DNA of 64,000 bases. Origin: a virus. Location: positions 1-64,000 of IMG/VR virus record IMGVR_UViG_3300036985_002638; one strand, written 5' to 3'. This document shows, in pieces, positions 36,419 through 44,401 of this stretch. Each line of letters opens with the position of its first letter. Positions within the stretch are counted from its first letter, which is position 1. The notes below the pieces were generated by a model. It was not told the origin of the DNA. It searched no databases and worked only from the letters and a program-made list of their open reading frames with translations. A program made the translations under genes and the position numbers.

Positions 36419-36712
36419 CTAATCTTTGATAAATGTACCGTCTACAGTCTTTCCACTTCTATTAGATATTTCTACCCATGCAGCTTCTAAACAGTCTTCT
36501 ATTCTTAATTGATTCTGCTCTGCGAGTATAATTAAAGTAACCATTACATCACCTATGCCATCAATTAATTTAGGAGTATCCTTCTTCAATAAAGCAGATG
36601 CTACTTCTCCTACTTCTTCTGTTACTTTAGCCATTTGAGCTAATGAGTTTTCTTTTTTCAATAGGTTCTTATCCGCCGCCCATTGAACTACATTTTTGAT
36701 TGTTTCTTGCAT
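36419..36712 (-). CDS. MazG-like nucleotide pyrophosphohydrolase
   Basis: The 97-residue protein has the all-alpha MazG/NTP-PPase pattern: KVTEEVGEVASALLKKD (the E-x-x-E of helix 1) and then DGIGDVMVTLIILAEQN (the E/D-x-x-D of helix 2). These acidic residues bind magnesium and the pyrophosphate. The enzyme would hydrolyse non-canonical or stress-linked NTPs; phage MazG homologues are thought to adjust host (p)ppGpp or the nucleotide pool. It has its own promoter. Confidence 0.75.
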   Translation of the reverse strand: MQETIKNVVQWAADKNLLKKENSLAQMAKVTEEVGEVASALLKKDTPKLIDGIGDVMVTLIILAEQNQLRIEDCLEAAWVEISNRSGKTVDGTFIKD

Positions 36713-36736
36713 GATTATTTGTTTTTGATTTAAATT

Positions 36737-36764
36737 TTATACGATAATTAATGTAAAAGGTTAC
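36737..36764 (-). promoter_or_regulatory. GTAACC/CGTATAA-type promoter for the MazG-like gene
   Basis: GTAACC at 36759-36764 and CGTATAA at 36737-36743 on the minus strand, 15 bp apart. The palindrome at 36772 is seven bases upstream. Confidence 0.65.
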
Positions 36765-36770
36765 ACTTTT

Positions 36771-37241
36771 TTAACTCAAGTTTGAATTATATTCTTGTTT
36801 TAATCTTTCTTCTAATTGAAATACTTTCTGCCACTCAGGTTTATTGATTATTTCACTTCGCGGATTGTTATCGAAAATACTATGGCATCCTGTTCCTTGT
36901 ATATTATAACACATTATTCTGATATTATCAGGGTTAAGCCTAAATCTCTCATATCTGCTTTTTCTGAGTATATGAGCAAAGTTTGAATGAGTTACAAGGC
37001 TAAGTCTTTTTTCGCATACAAAGCAAGTAATAGGATTATCCTCGAATGAATCTAATATAACTTGGAATACATCTTTCTCTCCTGTAGCTTTAAATACTTG
37101 CTTTTTAGCTACCGATTTACCTTCCGATTTCTTTTTAGCTTGTTTAAGTTCGTAATTACATCTTTGGCAGTAGCCTTTTTTAACAGCTATAACACCTTCT
37201 TTGTCACATTTTACACAAACTCCATGATGCGGTTGAAACAT
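36771..37241 (-). CDS. Zinc-finger/HNH-like protein, NinG-type candidate (156 aa)
   Basis: An N-terminal zinc ribbon (CVKCDKEG, then YCQRC) precedes a Lys-rich linker. A second unit has CFVCEKRL, then SNFAHILRKSRYERFRL, then NIRIMCYNIQGTGCHSIFD. The C-x-x-C, H, C-x-x-x-x-x-x-C-H series recalls NinG/HNH-type DNA-binding folds that accompany RusA-like resolvases. The last codons (N-S-N-L-S-stop) are the 18-bp palindrome. The neighbouring RusA-like gene supports a recombination role. Confidence 0.6.
   Translation of the reverse strand: MFQPHHGVCVKCDKEGVIAVKKGYCQRCNYELKQAKKKSEGKSVAKKQVFKATGEKDVFQVILDSFEDNPITCFVCEKRLSLVTHSNFAHILRKSRYERFRLNPDNIRIMCYNIQGTGCHSIFDNNPRSEIINKPEWQKVFQLEERLKQEYNSNLS
36772..36789. 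repeat. Dispersed 18-bp palindrome, copy 4
   Basis: TAACTCAAGTTTGAATTA overlaps the stop of the NinG-like gene and lies seven bases upstream of the next promoter. Confidence 0.8.
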
Positions 37242-37242
37242 A

Positions 37243-37803
37243 TTATCTTAATAATTTAATGTGAACTCCTGGATTATTTTTATCGTATTGATATGGTTTA
37301 AAAGAAGGGATTAGAAAGTCTGCTGAATCATCTTCTATCCAATTATTTTCAGTGAATAAATCTTCGCAAGTTTGCGATGCATTACAATAATCGAACCTAT
37401 GCTTACTTCCCCTTACAAATGTAAACTCAACTCTAAATGGAGGTTTTAATCCGTAATGTTCAATAGCTTTTCTAAACTCTATTCCAAATATATTGTATTG
37501 CATAGCTGTAACCTTCTTATATTCTGAGTGACCTTTGCTTGGTAAACTAATCTGCTTGCCATTTCTAACAAAGTTTATTCTACTATTCTTTTTAGAAGGA
37601 ACGTTGTAAGTAATAAACCACTCTGTATTTATTTTATGCTCAAAATCAGGGCTGTCATTTACTTTTAACTTAGGTATAATATCAAGCATTTCAAACTCTT
37701 TAAATTCTTTTGGAGTATGCTTTTTACTATAAGTACCATCTTCATTACGAGTTAATCCCATAGCTTCTAATCTCTCTATTGTAAACCCTGTTTTCTTAGC
37801 CAT
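37243..37803 (-). CDS. RusA-like Holliday junction resolvase
   Basis: The C-terminal 120 residues follow the RusA layout: VPSKKNSRINF near the start of the fold, then a helix, then KHRFDYCNASQTCEDLFTEN and WIEDDSADFLIP. The Asp residues in D-Y-x-N and in E-D-D are the expected metal ligands. RusA-type dimers cut four-way junctions made in recombination. The N-terminal 70 residues are an extra extension. It overlaps the gene before it by one base. Confidence 0.75.
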   Translation of the reverse strand: MAKKTGFTIERLEAMGLTRNEDGTYSKKHTPKEFKEFEMLDIIPKLKVNDSPDFEHKINTEWFITYNVPSKKNSRINFVRNGKQISLPSKGHSEYKKVTAMQYNIFGIEFRKAIEHYGLKPPFRVEFTFVRGSKHRFDYCNASQTCEDLFTENNWIEDDSADFLIPSFKPYQYDKNNPGVHIKLLR

Positions 37804-38114
37804 TATCCAAATATTAATTTAAGTTTTTTAAGAGCCTCTGCTTCATCAAATTTAGGAGAAGTAATAAGTAATTGGGTATTAATACCATATCTTACTGCTA
37901 ACCATATAATCTGAGCTTCACTTAGTGTATTCTTTTGAGGCTTATCACTAAAGTATCTTGATAACTGCTCTGGAGCTATCTTGAATCGTCTTTCAGAAGC
38001 ATCTAACACAACCGCCGAGTTCTTAAATCCAAATCCTACATTGGACGGATAAAGCTCTTTCAGCCTGTCGTGGATATGCTTCTTTAAGACTTTACTATCC
38101 TTTACTAATGACAT
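37803..38114 (-). CDS. Helix-turn-helix-like protein (103 aa)
   Basis: The segment FKIAPEQLSRYFSDKPQ followed by LSEAQIIWLAVRYGI looks like a helix-turn-helix pair as in small phage regulators. It overlaps the next gene upstream by about 20 bases. No specific family was recognised. Confidence 0.55.
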   Translation of the reverse strand: MSLVKDSKVLKKHIHDRLKELYPSNVGFGFKNSAVVLDASERRFKIAPEQLSRYFSDKPQKNTLSEAQIIWLAVRYGINTQLLITSPKFDEAEALKKLKLIFG

Positions 38115-38358
38115 CTAAGTATTCATCTATGTTGTTAATAGCTATATCTAATTGTTTCTCTAGTAAATCATTTGTAGTTTTAGGAAAAGTGAGTCTTCCG
38201 ATTTCTGATTTAGTTTTACGATCAACAAATGTTTGGAGGTTAAAAAATTCTCCATCAGCGTTTCTACCTATTGGTTCTTTGAAAGTATCAATAGTAACAA
38301 TGATGTTTCTTCCGTCTTTTGTTTTTGCTTCTTTAGCGATTGATGCTGTTGGTTTCAT
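38095..38358 (-). CDS. Hypothetical protein (87 aa)
   Basis: An 87-residue beta-rich protein (NIIVTIDTFKEP, then GEFFNLQTFVDRKT), with a helical C-terminus. It lies between the NinB-like and helix-turn-helix-like genes in the leftward operon. Not recognised. Confidence 0.55.
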   Translation of the reverse strand: MKPTASIAKEAKTKDGRNIIVTIDTFKEPIGRNADGEFFNLQTFVDRKTKSEIGRLTFPKTTNDLLEKQLDIAINNIDEYLDVISKG

Positions 38359-38366
38359 GTTTATAT

Positions 38367-38834
38367 TTATTTATTAATTACTATTTCTCTGTAATATTTA
38401 TCTGTATAAGACTCGGGAGATAATACTATTACTCCTTCTTGAGCCACAAAATTGAGGACGTTGTCTATGAACTCCGATGTTTCTTTCTTATTCAACTCTG
38501 TTAAACTCTTTACCATGTGCTTGTCGTATTTCTTTTTACCTACTACTACTCTTATTTGGTAAGCTAAAAACATAGGTTGAAACACTTGCTTATGTAATTC
38601 CTCTACATTACTGTAACCTTGGAATGACTCGTGTTGTAAGCAAGTTCTAAGTATTCCTCCCCAATAGTAAGAGAATTGAGATACACTAGGGCGTTTGTGA
38701 CGTTCTTTAATTACAAGTTCTATTTCTTTACCTGCAAGAGCATCACGTTGTTCATCCCATAAATCTTTATGGTAAAATACTATATTTCCGTTATCTAAGC
38801 ATCTGCCGAAGTGGCGCACAATTACATCTGCCAT
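38367..38834 (-). CDS. NinB-like recombination protein (155 aa)
   Basis: The pattern KRPSVSQFSYYWGGIL, then a helical stretch, then SLTELNKKETSEFIDNVLNF and a proline-containing end follows the NinB family (ssDNA-binding recombination mediators of lambdoid phages). Position beside SSB-, RusA- and NinG-like genes supports it. Confidence 0.6.
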   Translation of the reverse strand: MADVIVRHFGRCLDNGNIVFYHKDLWDEQRDALAGKEIELVIKERHKRPSVSQFSYYWGGILRTCLQHESFQGYSNVEELHKQVFQPMFLAYQIRVVVGKKKYDKHMVKSLTELNKKETSEFIDNVLNFVAQEGVIVLSPESYTDKYYREIVINK

Positions 38835-38851
38835 TTATTGTTTTTGTTTTG

Positions 38852-38926
38852 GTACACATACAGGACTCGAACCTGTGACCTCTTGGGATTATTGCCAAGC
38901 CTCTATCCAACTGAGTTAATGTGTAC
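38852..38926 (-). tRNA. tRNA-like gene with atypical anticodon loop
   Basis: On the minus strand the sequence folds as a cloverleaf. The acceptor stem is TACACAT/ATGTGTA, extended to eight pairs by G at 38926 with C73. The D loop is canonical (AGTTGGATA), and the T arm is canonical (ACAGG-TTCGAGT-CCTGT) with a five-base variable loop. The anticodon stem CTTGG/CCAAG encloses eight bases, CAATAATC, without U at the usual position, so the anticodon cannot be assigned. The G-1:C73 pair is otherwise a mark of tRNA-His. CCA is not fully encoded. Confidence 0.7.
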
Positions 38927-38939
38927 TGTTAATTGTTAA

Positions 38940-39698
38940 TTAGAACATATCTCCTTCTTCATCTCCTGGATTAAAGATAATCTCCTTCTCTTCTTCCTCC
39001 ATTTTAACTTCTGATTTAGGAGCTGATTTAGATTTAGAGTTTAAGCCATTATCTTGATTAGAATCCACAACTTCACCTGCCGCTACTGTAGAAGCGTTTT
39101 TAGCTAAATATGCAGTTAAGTACTCTTGTAACTCTCTATCTAATTCTATTGCCGCGTTATTAGCTTCATCAGATACTTTTAAAACTTCATACACTGGTTC
39201 AAAATACTTAGTAGCGCCCTTCTTCATTGGATTAGCTTTCTTAACCGAAACTCCAATCTTACTCATCTTCTTTCCTTTGCAGAACTCAATGTATGGTCCT
39301 AATGCAGAACCTTTTAATTGTAAGTTAGCTAATACATAATTCTTACCTTCTTTAATAGCTACATATACAGATTGAACGTAATCAAGTCCGCGAGATGATA
39401 ACTTCTCTTTTACGTTTTCGTATAAGCCTGTCATAACTACTCCGTTCTTTGTACGAACTGTTAGCATATCAGTTTTAGTGTTACGGATTTCATTTGAATA
39501 GAATCCTAATCCTGCCTTCTCATCATAACCTTTAGTTGTAGATAATTGATCTAACGGCAGAAAGTAGAAAGGTAATTCAATGAATACATTTTCTTTCTTT
39601 TCTTTATCGTAGTACTTAAATTTTCCTTCCGAACCACTCCATTCGATAAATTTTGAAGCTGGGTTTACGGCGTTGTCTGTTGGATTACTTCTTGACAT
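38940..39698 (-). CDS. Single-stranded DNA-binding-like protein (252 aa)
   Basis: A beta-rich body (residues 10-180) precedes a flexible Ser/Lys-rich linker and a very acidic tail (EEEEKEIIFNPGDEEGDMF) that ends in phenylalanine. This C-terminal tip is typical of bacterial and phage SSBs (such as T7 gp2.5 or E. coli SSB), where it docks replication partners. The body does not show a clear OB-fold signature to me. A variant GTAACT promoter is upstream. Confidence 0.65.
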   Translation of the reverse strand: MSRSNPTDNAVNPASKFIEWSGSEGKFKYYDKEKKENVFIELPFYFLPLDQLSTTKGYDEKAGLGFYSNEIRNTKTDMLTVRTKNGVVMTGLYENVKEKLSSRGLDYVQSVYVAIKEGKNYVLANLQLKGSALGPYIEFCKGKKMSKIGVSVKKANPMKKGATKYFEPVYEVLKVSDEANNAAIELDRELQEYLTAYLAKNASTVAAGEVVDSNQDNGLNSKSKSAPKSEVKMEEEEKEIIFNPGDEEGDMF

Positions 39699-39726
39699 TT
39701 GTTTTTGTTTTTATGGTTTATATTAT

Positions 39727-39755
39727 TTATACGTTTAATTTTGATATAAAGTTAC
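39727..39755 (-). promoter_or_regulatory. Variant GTAACT/CGTATAA promoter for the SSB-like gene
   Basis: GTAACT at 39750-39755 and CGTATAA at 39727-39733 on the minus strand, 16 bp apart. The last C of the consensus is T here. Confidence 0.5.
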
Positions 39756-39782
39756 ATCTTTTGATTAAAATATGCAAGAGAT

Positions 39783-40049
39783 TTAAAATAATAATGCTTT
39801 ATCCGTGTATAGGTTAACTCTATTCATATTCTTCTTGTGGTACTTTCTGATAGCTATTTTACGTTCACTTACTGCATTACCGTGGGTGTGGATAGTTCCT
39901 AACTTATTAATGGTTAGTTTGAATGTTTCTGCTTTAGAAAACATGATATTCATCGCGCCGATGTGTCGCATGATAACACACTTTATCTGCTCTTCCGTGT
40001 ACTCAGGATGCTTTTCTTTTAGTTTATGTAGTAGTTGAGCGTTTAGCAT
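39783..40049 (-). CDS. Small basic protein, possibly HU/IHF-like (88 aa)
   Basis: Helical N-terminal half (EEQIKCVIMRHIGAMNIMF) is followed by a strand with LTINKLGTIHTHGNA, which faintly recalls HU/IHF proteins, and by a basic C-terminus. The stop of the upstream gene and its own start touch at 40049. The homology is a weak suggestion. Confidence 0.55.
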   Translation of the reverse strand: MLNAQLLHKLKEKHPEYTEEQIKCVIMRHIGAMNIMFSKAETFKLTINKLGTIHTHGNAVSERKIAIRKYHKKNMNRVNLYTDKALLF

Positions 40050-40672
40050 TACACGGTTACTTTTAAATCTTTGTAATACTTAATACCATTTACTACCTTA
40101 CCATCTTCTAATGAGTCAGAATTAGCTTTTAGATACTCTTTTACTTTACTTTCATCTACCATTAAGAACTCTTTAGGAACTGAGTTAATATCTACTACTT
40201 CAAATGTCCAAGGCCTTCTTACTTTAGATATTACTTCTATTTCAATAGGAGCTTCTTCAAACACTGGCTCAATACCAATTTCTGCCATAGCAGCTAACTC
40301 TTCTTCTTTAGCTTTTCTTTCAGCGTCTTTTAATCTAATCCAAGCTATCTTTTCATTTTTAAGATGCTTTAATGCTTCTTCTGAAGACTCAGATACATAA
40401 GCCGCCGCCGAGTCAATAGCTTTACCTTTCTCAAAATAAGGTTTCTTTTCTGCTACTCTAACAGACTCTACTGCCTTAATAAGTTCATTCACTTTACCCA
40501 TTTGGTTCTCACAGACTGCTAAACTATTCTCATCAGTTACTTTGATTTGCAGGCAGGTTTCCGCCGCTTTGTCGAGTTGTAATTTTACATTCTCAAATTT
40601 AAGAAGAGATGACTTTAACTCAGGAGTTTGTACTATCAATTCTTGTAGTGTTACTTTTTCTTTCTTTGCCAT
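40049..40672 (-). CDS. Coiled-coil replication/recombination-associated protein (207 aa)
   Basis: Residues 1-125 are a long charged helix. Residues 145-207 form a small domain (RRPWTFEVVDINSVPKEFLM, then DESKVKEYLKA) that recurs in phage proteins encoded next to SSB and recombination genes. I cannot name its activity. It overlaps the downstream gene by one base. Confidence 0.55.
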   Translation of the reverse strand: MAKKEKVTLQELIVQTPELKSSLLKFENVKLQLDKAAETCLQIKVTDENSLAVCENQMGKVNELIKAVESVRVAEKKPYFEKGKAIDSAAAYVSESSEEALKHLKNEKIAWIRLKDAERKAKEEELAAMAEIGIEPVFEEAPIEIEVISKVRRPWTFEVVDINSVPKEFLMVDESKVKEYLKANSDSLEDGKVVNGIKYYKDLKVTV

Positions 40673-40675
40673 GGT

Positions 40676-41014
40676 TTATTTTTTTAGTGATTTTAAAAAC
40701 GAAGTTAATTCTTTAGCCAACAAGGCATTATTATATTGTGATGATTCTATTTGATATAAAGCACTCCTTAATCCTCTTTTAGTTTGAGTCTCAAGACTTG
40801 TGCCTTCTCCTTTTAGGCAGATAAATCTATCCCAAGGTATCTTCACTTCTTTTCTTTTCTTCATAACTACAAAGTGATCTATTTTAACATCTAAAACAGT
40901 AAAACAACCGTCCATTTCAGATATATGAACTTGACTTCCTGGGATACAAGGTTTTTTGTTTTTAACCAAAACTCCAGAACTGTAATAATACCATGGATTA
41001 TAATATGTACTCAT
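40676..41014 (-). CDS. Hypothetical protein (112 aa)
   Basis: First gene after a GTAACC-type promoter. The middle (QVHISEMDGCFTVLDVKIDH) suggests a small beta-barrel. Function unknown. Confidence 0.55.
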   Translation of the reverse strand: MSTYYNPWYYYSSGVLVKNKKPCIPGSQVHISEMDGCFTVLDVKIDHFVVMKKRKEVKIPWDRFICLKGEGTSLETQTKRGLRSALYQIESSQYNNALLAKELTSFLKSLKK

Positions 41015-41032
41015 AATTTCTAATTTTAATAG

Positions 41033-41060
41033 TTAAACGTATAAAAATAAATAAGGTTAC
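41033..41060 (-). promoter_or_regulatory. GTAACC/CGTTTAA-type promoter
   Basis: GTAACC at 41055-41060 and CGTTTAA at 41033-41039 on the minus strand, 15 bp apart, 19 bases before the ATG at 41014. Confidence 0.6.
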
Positions 41061-41090
41061 AAAAAATTGAATAAATAATCAAATTATTTT

Positions 41091-41510
41091 TTATTCTTCT
41101 CTATTAAGCCTAAATTTATGGTATTGAGCATCTAATTTAGGAATAGGTATTTCATCAGGAAACACTCTTTTATCAGCATCAGCTTTAATATTAAGCCATA
41201 TCTCAGCCATCTTACATTTACAGTAGTCTTGGTATATCTTCTTATGCTTATCTTTATCTTTAATACTTCTATCTTGGATGACTAAGTAGTCTGCTTTACA
41301 ATTCTCTAATACTTCTTTCTTGATATTTTCATCAATAGTCATATCATTACCTGCCCATTTAAGTAAATCGTATAGCATAGCTCCTGAGTGTGTGTTTGTT
41401 ATTATTCCACAACCTTCATTATCGTAAAGGTTATAGAACTCTTTTAGGCATATAGCGGATAAAGCTAATCCTATTGGGGATTTAAAATCTACTTTAGAAC
41501 TCGTCTCCAC
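41091..41510 (-). CDS. Hypothetical protein downstream of the DnaB-like helicase (139 aa)
   Basis: A mostly helical 139-residue protein whose start overlaps the helicase end by 17 bases, so the two are translated together. It has a few cysteines (CKADYLVIQ, YCKCKM) but no complete zinc motif. Not recognised. Confidence 0.55.
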   Translation of the reverse strand: METSSKVDFKSPIGLALSAICLKEFYNLYDNEGCGIITNTHSGAMLYDLLKWAGNDMTIDENIKKEVLENCKADYLVIQDRSIKDKDKHKKIYQDYCKCKMAEIWLNIKADADKRVFPDEIPIPKLDAQYHKFRLNREE

Positions 41511-42870
41511 TTGCGCCTCCTTTTATTATATCGTTTGAATCAGGAGCATAGTCTTTGAATGCCGAGTATTTACCCTCAAATCTTACATAAACCTTTCCCG
41601 TGCTTCCGTATCTGTTTTTAGCTACGTTAATTTCACACAGTCCACGCAAATCCATTCCTGTTTTTGGATCTGTTGCATCAGAATTATAGTAATCAGCCCT
41701 GTAAAGTAACCAAATTTGTACAGCGTTGGCCTCTATTGCTCCCGAGTCTTTCAAATCAGACATTAAAGGATATGGCGGATTTCTCTTCTCTACATCTCTT
41801 GACAACTGAGATAATTCAATCATGCAACAATTTTCAGTTTTAGAAGTTTCAAGTAACCCATTACATCTATCTCCAACTTGTTCTTCTTTAGATTTTCCAA
41901 CCGTCTCTTCTTTGGTATTCTTCATTAACTGTAAATAATCAATCATTACAGTCATAAGTGTACTTAATGGAATGCCTAGTTGTTTACGAACCTTTCTTAT
42001 CTTAGTTCTCATATATTGCCAAGTAATTCCAGGAGTGTCATCAATAACTAGGTTTCTCTTAATCTTATCTCTTAGTTTTTTAATCCTTACTAAATCTTCA
42101 TCAGATACATTTCCGCTTCTAATCTGCCAACTATTAATCTCTAGGCAGTTAGCCCAAATGTTTTTCATTAATTGTTTTGCGGGCATCTCTAAAGAAAATA
42201 TAATTAACGGCTCTCCTTTATCAACAGCTATATGTTTAGTTATGTTAATAATTAAGCTAGTCTTTCCCATCCCTGGCCTTGCTCCAACAACAATAACTTC
42301 CTGCTTTGCTCCCGATGTAATTTTATTCAAGTCTTTTATACCATAAGAGTGTCCGATTGTTTCCGATTTACTATTCTGAGCTTCCATTAACTCTTCAAAA
42401 GCTTCATCAAAAATATCTTCAACGTGTCTTTCTACTGATAGATTGTTCTTAATGCTTTCAATATCCGACACTATTGACTTTAAATCTTCAATAGAACTAT
42501 TTACATCAGTTATCTCATTACTAAGCTCTGAGTGAACGCTATGAAGTATAGGTAGCATTTTTCTCTTAGTGTACTCATCGAATATATCATTTACATACTC
42601 TGATACGTTTTTAGCAATAGCATAATTTGGTTCCGACACTTCCAATCCAATCTCTTTCTTGTTACAGCCAGACTTAATTAACATATTAGAAAGTAGATAA
42701 ACGTCAGACTTTCTACCTTTATCGTGGTTATGTTTTATAATTTTATACTTAACCTTGTTAAAATTTGTGGACCACAATTCATCAAATATCAAATGGTGAC
42801 ATGACTCGAATAAATTTTCATTATCTGCATATAAATTTAGTACCGCTCTTTCTTTCTCTTTTAATGTCAT
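41494..42870 (-). CDS. DnaB-type replicative DNA helicase
   Basis: RecA-fold helicase of 458 residues. The N-terminal domain (1-165) is helical, as in DnaB. The Walker A motif is GARPGMGKTS at 196-205. Walker B is in TVMIDYLQLM near 315, with the H-motif region SQLSRDVEKR and a later R-finger region (NRYGSTG). DnaB hexamers unwind the replication fork 5' to 3'. It lies just downstream of a small replication-protein-like gene (42873), which may act as its loader. Confidence 0.85.
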   Translation of the reverse strand: MTLKEKERAVLNLYADNENLFESCHHLIFDELWSTNFNKVKYKIIKHNHDKGRKSDVYLLSNMLIKSGCNKKEIGLEVSEPNYAIAKNVSEYVNDIFDEYTKRKMLPILHSVHSELSNEITDVNSSIEDLKSIVSDIESIKNNLSVERHVEDIFDEAFEELMEAQNSKSETIGHSYGIKDLNKITSGAKQEVIVVGARPGMGKTSLIINITKHIAVDKGEPLIIFSLEMPAKQLMKNIWANCLEINSWQIRSGNVSDEDLVRIKKLRDKIKRNLVIDDTPGITWQYMRTKIRKVRKQLGIPLSTLMTVMIDYLQLMKNTKEETVGKSKEEQVGDRCNGLLETSKTENCCMIELSQLSRDVEKRNPPYPLMSDLKDSGAIEANAVQIWLLYRADYYNSDATDPKTGMDLRGLCEINVAKNRYGSTGKVYVRFEGKYSAFKDYAPDSNDIIKGGASGDEF

Positions 42871-42872
42871 AG

Positions 42873-43250
42873 TTAACTTCTAAAAAATGATGATGTTTGC
42901 TCCACTTTTTCTTGTATTTTATTCTTATCAACAAACCAAACCGATAAAGCTTTCCCTTTCCAATTAAGAACAGGTGAACCATTAGCTCCTTTCCATTCCA
43001 TAGTAGAATAGTATTCAAAAAACTTATTCGCGGATTCTAAGGTATATCCTTTTGATTTAAAGTATTCTCTTACGTCTTCTACTCTTGGAGCAGGAGCAGG
43101 TTTCTTCTTTTCTTTCTTAGGTTTACTAAAATACTCTTTAATAGCTTCGTGGGTAGTCTTAGAATACTTTTGTTGTTTCTTAGTTCTATCCGCCAAAGTG
43201 AAATTGTAAATAAATATTTCTCCTTCTTGTGTTACTTCTAGTTTTGTCAT
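42873..43250 (-). CDS. Replication-associated protein, possible helicase loader (125 aa)
   Basis: A Lys/Pro-rich linker (residues 50-60) separates a beta-like start from a C-terminal helical unit with EYFKSKGYTLESANKFFEYY and NWKGKALSVWF. This Y-[FY]-...-W-K-x-x-A-x-x-W pattern occurs at the ends of phage replication initiator and DnaT/helicase-loader-like proteins. The gene ends two bases before the DnaB-like start, which supports that role. Confidence 0.6.
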   Translation of the reverse strand: MTKLEVTQEGEIFIYNFTLADRTKKQQKYSKTTHEAIKEYFSKPKKEKKKPAPAPRVEDVREYFKSKGYTLESANKFFEYYSTMEWKGANGSPVLNWKGKALSVWFVDKNKIQEKVEQTSSFFRS

Positions 43251-43254
43251 TTTT

Positions 43255-43272
43255 TAATTCAAGTTTGAGTTA
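43255..43272. repeat. Dispersed 18-bp palindrome, copy 5
   Basis: TAATTCAAGTTTGAGTTA overlaps the stop codon of the gene ending at 43270 and lies five bases upstream of the next start region. Confidence 0.8.
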
Positions 43273-43551
43273 TAAATTAAATACTTTATCTAAATTGATT
43301 TGTTGATACCATTGCAAATAACTTACATCAACTTTTTTAGGCTCGTTAATCAATAACTGACTAGCTTTACTTTTACTTAAATGCTTTCTGTTAATTATCC
43401 AAGCATTAGCCGATTCATTAAAGTTAACGAGTGTAGGAACATTTGTGATATTAAATAACAACTTTTTTCTAAATGCTAGTATCTGATTTTCAAATATTAG
43501 GTAGTTAGAGTAGGTTATAAAATAATCGTTGTTTGGTTTTGCTTCGTTCAT
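43270..43551 (-). CDS. Hypothetical protein (93 aa)
   Basis: A 93-residue, tyrosine- and asparagine-rich protein with a possible helical hairpin (FENQILAFRKKLLF and HLSKSKASQLLI). It precedes the replication genes. Not recognised. Confidence 0.5.
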   Translation of the reverse strand: MNEAKPNNDYFITYSNYLIFENQILAFRKKLLFNITNVPTLVNFNESANAWIINRKHLSKSKASQLLINEPKKVDVSYLQWYQQINLDKVFNL

Positions 43552-43568
43552 TATCAGTTAGTTAAGGT

Positions 43569-43632
43569 GGTTGATTGCGTGTAGCGAGTAGTTAGCAGTA
43601 ATAAAACTCCCACGCTCCTGTGCGTATCAACC
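43569..43632. ncRNA. Folded intergenic element at the end of the cassette array
   Basis: GGTTGAT (43569-43575) pairs with ATCAACC (43626-43632), with further pairing inside (TGCG and CGCA-type segments). It contains GTTAGCAGTA followed by A and TAAAAC, which also occurs on the opposite strand beside the hairpin at 43938. It marks the left boundary of the three-gene array. Confidence 0.5.
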
Positions 43633-43887
43633 AGCGTTAAAAGAGCCTAATATTACGCCTCTTACTTGTTCCTCATTTGCTATCCCTATTTCTTTACAAA
43701 ATATAGATGTTTCTTTTAAAGCCCAATCACTCCATTTGCTATTAGGTTCTTTGTAAACCCTACCGTCAGGATGTATTGTTTTAGCATCAGTTTCATTTTC
43801 AGCGCAAACGATACATGAGTCATAAGTATCATAATCGTTGTTGTCATTTTGGGTTAATAAGTATATTTTCATTTTAATTATTTTCAT
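43627..43887 (-). CDS. Conserved phage/cassette protein (86 aa)
   Basis: The sequence KIYLLTQNDNNDYDTYDSCI, then VCAENETDAKTIHPDG, then GVILGSFNAG belongs to a small protein family I know from phages and from gene cassettes, with unknown function. Start could also be ATG at 43872 (five codons in), which fits the family start better. It is the third gene of an array separated by attC-like hairpins. Confidence 0.7.
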   Translation of the reverse strand: MKIIKMKIYLLTQNDNNDYDTYDSCIVCAENETDAKTIHPDGRVYKEPNSKWSDWALKETSIFCKEIGIANEEQVRGVILGSFNAG

Positions 43888-43937
43888 TTTAAGTTTTATG
43901 TTTTACATTTCAAATTGCTATTCTGTTTTACTACTGC

Positions 43938-44007
43938 TAACAGCACCTAATAAACAGGCGGACATCAACTATATTTATACCGCCCGTCCATTAGCTGCAA
44001 AACGTTA
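43938..44007 (-). repeat. attC-like hairpin A
   Basis: A 20-base box (TAACAGCACCTAATAAACAG on the plus strand, 43938-43957) and a 17-base box (TTAGCTGCAAAACGTTA, 43991-44007) flank a variable hairpin with GGCGG/CCGCC. The boxes pair imperfectly with each other, leaving bulges. Both boxes are identical in the element at 44895. Confidence 0.65.
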
Positions 44008-44059
44008 GTTTCAATAAAATAAACCATTGATGTTTACTTTTCTGATGTTAATATAAGCG

Positions 44060-44365
44060 CTACTTACCGTACTTTTCCTTTAATCTTTCTAATTGCTCCA
44101 ATTCCCTTCTTTTAATTTCTTCATTTCTTTTGTTGGTTTCAGCTATTCTAAAACTAAACTCTTCGTCTGTTTCTAATCTTTGATTAAAAGCAGTAATTGA
44201 AACATACGCATTTCCATAATCATCATAAGCTTCTATGTCAATATAATTAGCTCCTAATTTTTCAAGTTCATTAATATCTTCTTTTAATTTGCTTATTTCA
44301 ATTCCATAAGTCCAGTTAACTGAGTAATTAACTTCAAATTTTCTTAATTGTTTTTCCTTATTCAT
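44060..44365 (-). CDS. Hypothetical cassette protein (101 aa)
   Basis: The 101-residue protein has an N-terminal beta segment (KFEVNYSVNWTYGIEIS), a middle with D-D-Y-G-N, and a charged helical end (RRELEQLERLKEKYGK). It is flanked on both sides by attC-like hairpins, like a gene cassette. Not recognised. Confidence 0.6.
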   Translation of the reverse strand: MNKEKQLRKFEVNYSVNWTYGIEISKLKEDINELEKLGANYIDIEAYDDYGNAYVSITAFNQRLETDEEFSFRIAETNKRNEEIKRRELEQLERLKEKYGK

Positions 44366-44401
44366 ATTTTTTTATTTTAATTTGGTTTATTTTACTGTAA
44401 A

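Noticed and set aside
39783-40049. Firm assignment as HU/IHF
   Set aside because: Only a short LTINKLGTIHTHG strand recalls the family and the DNA-binding arm motif is missing, so I kept it as a weak suggestion.
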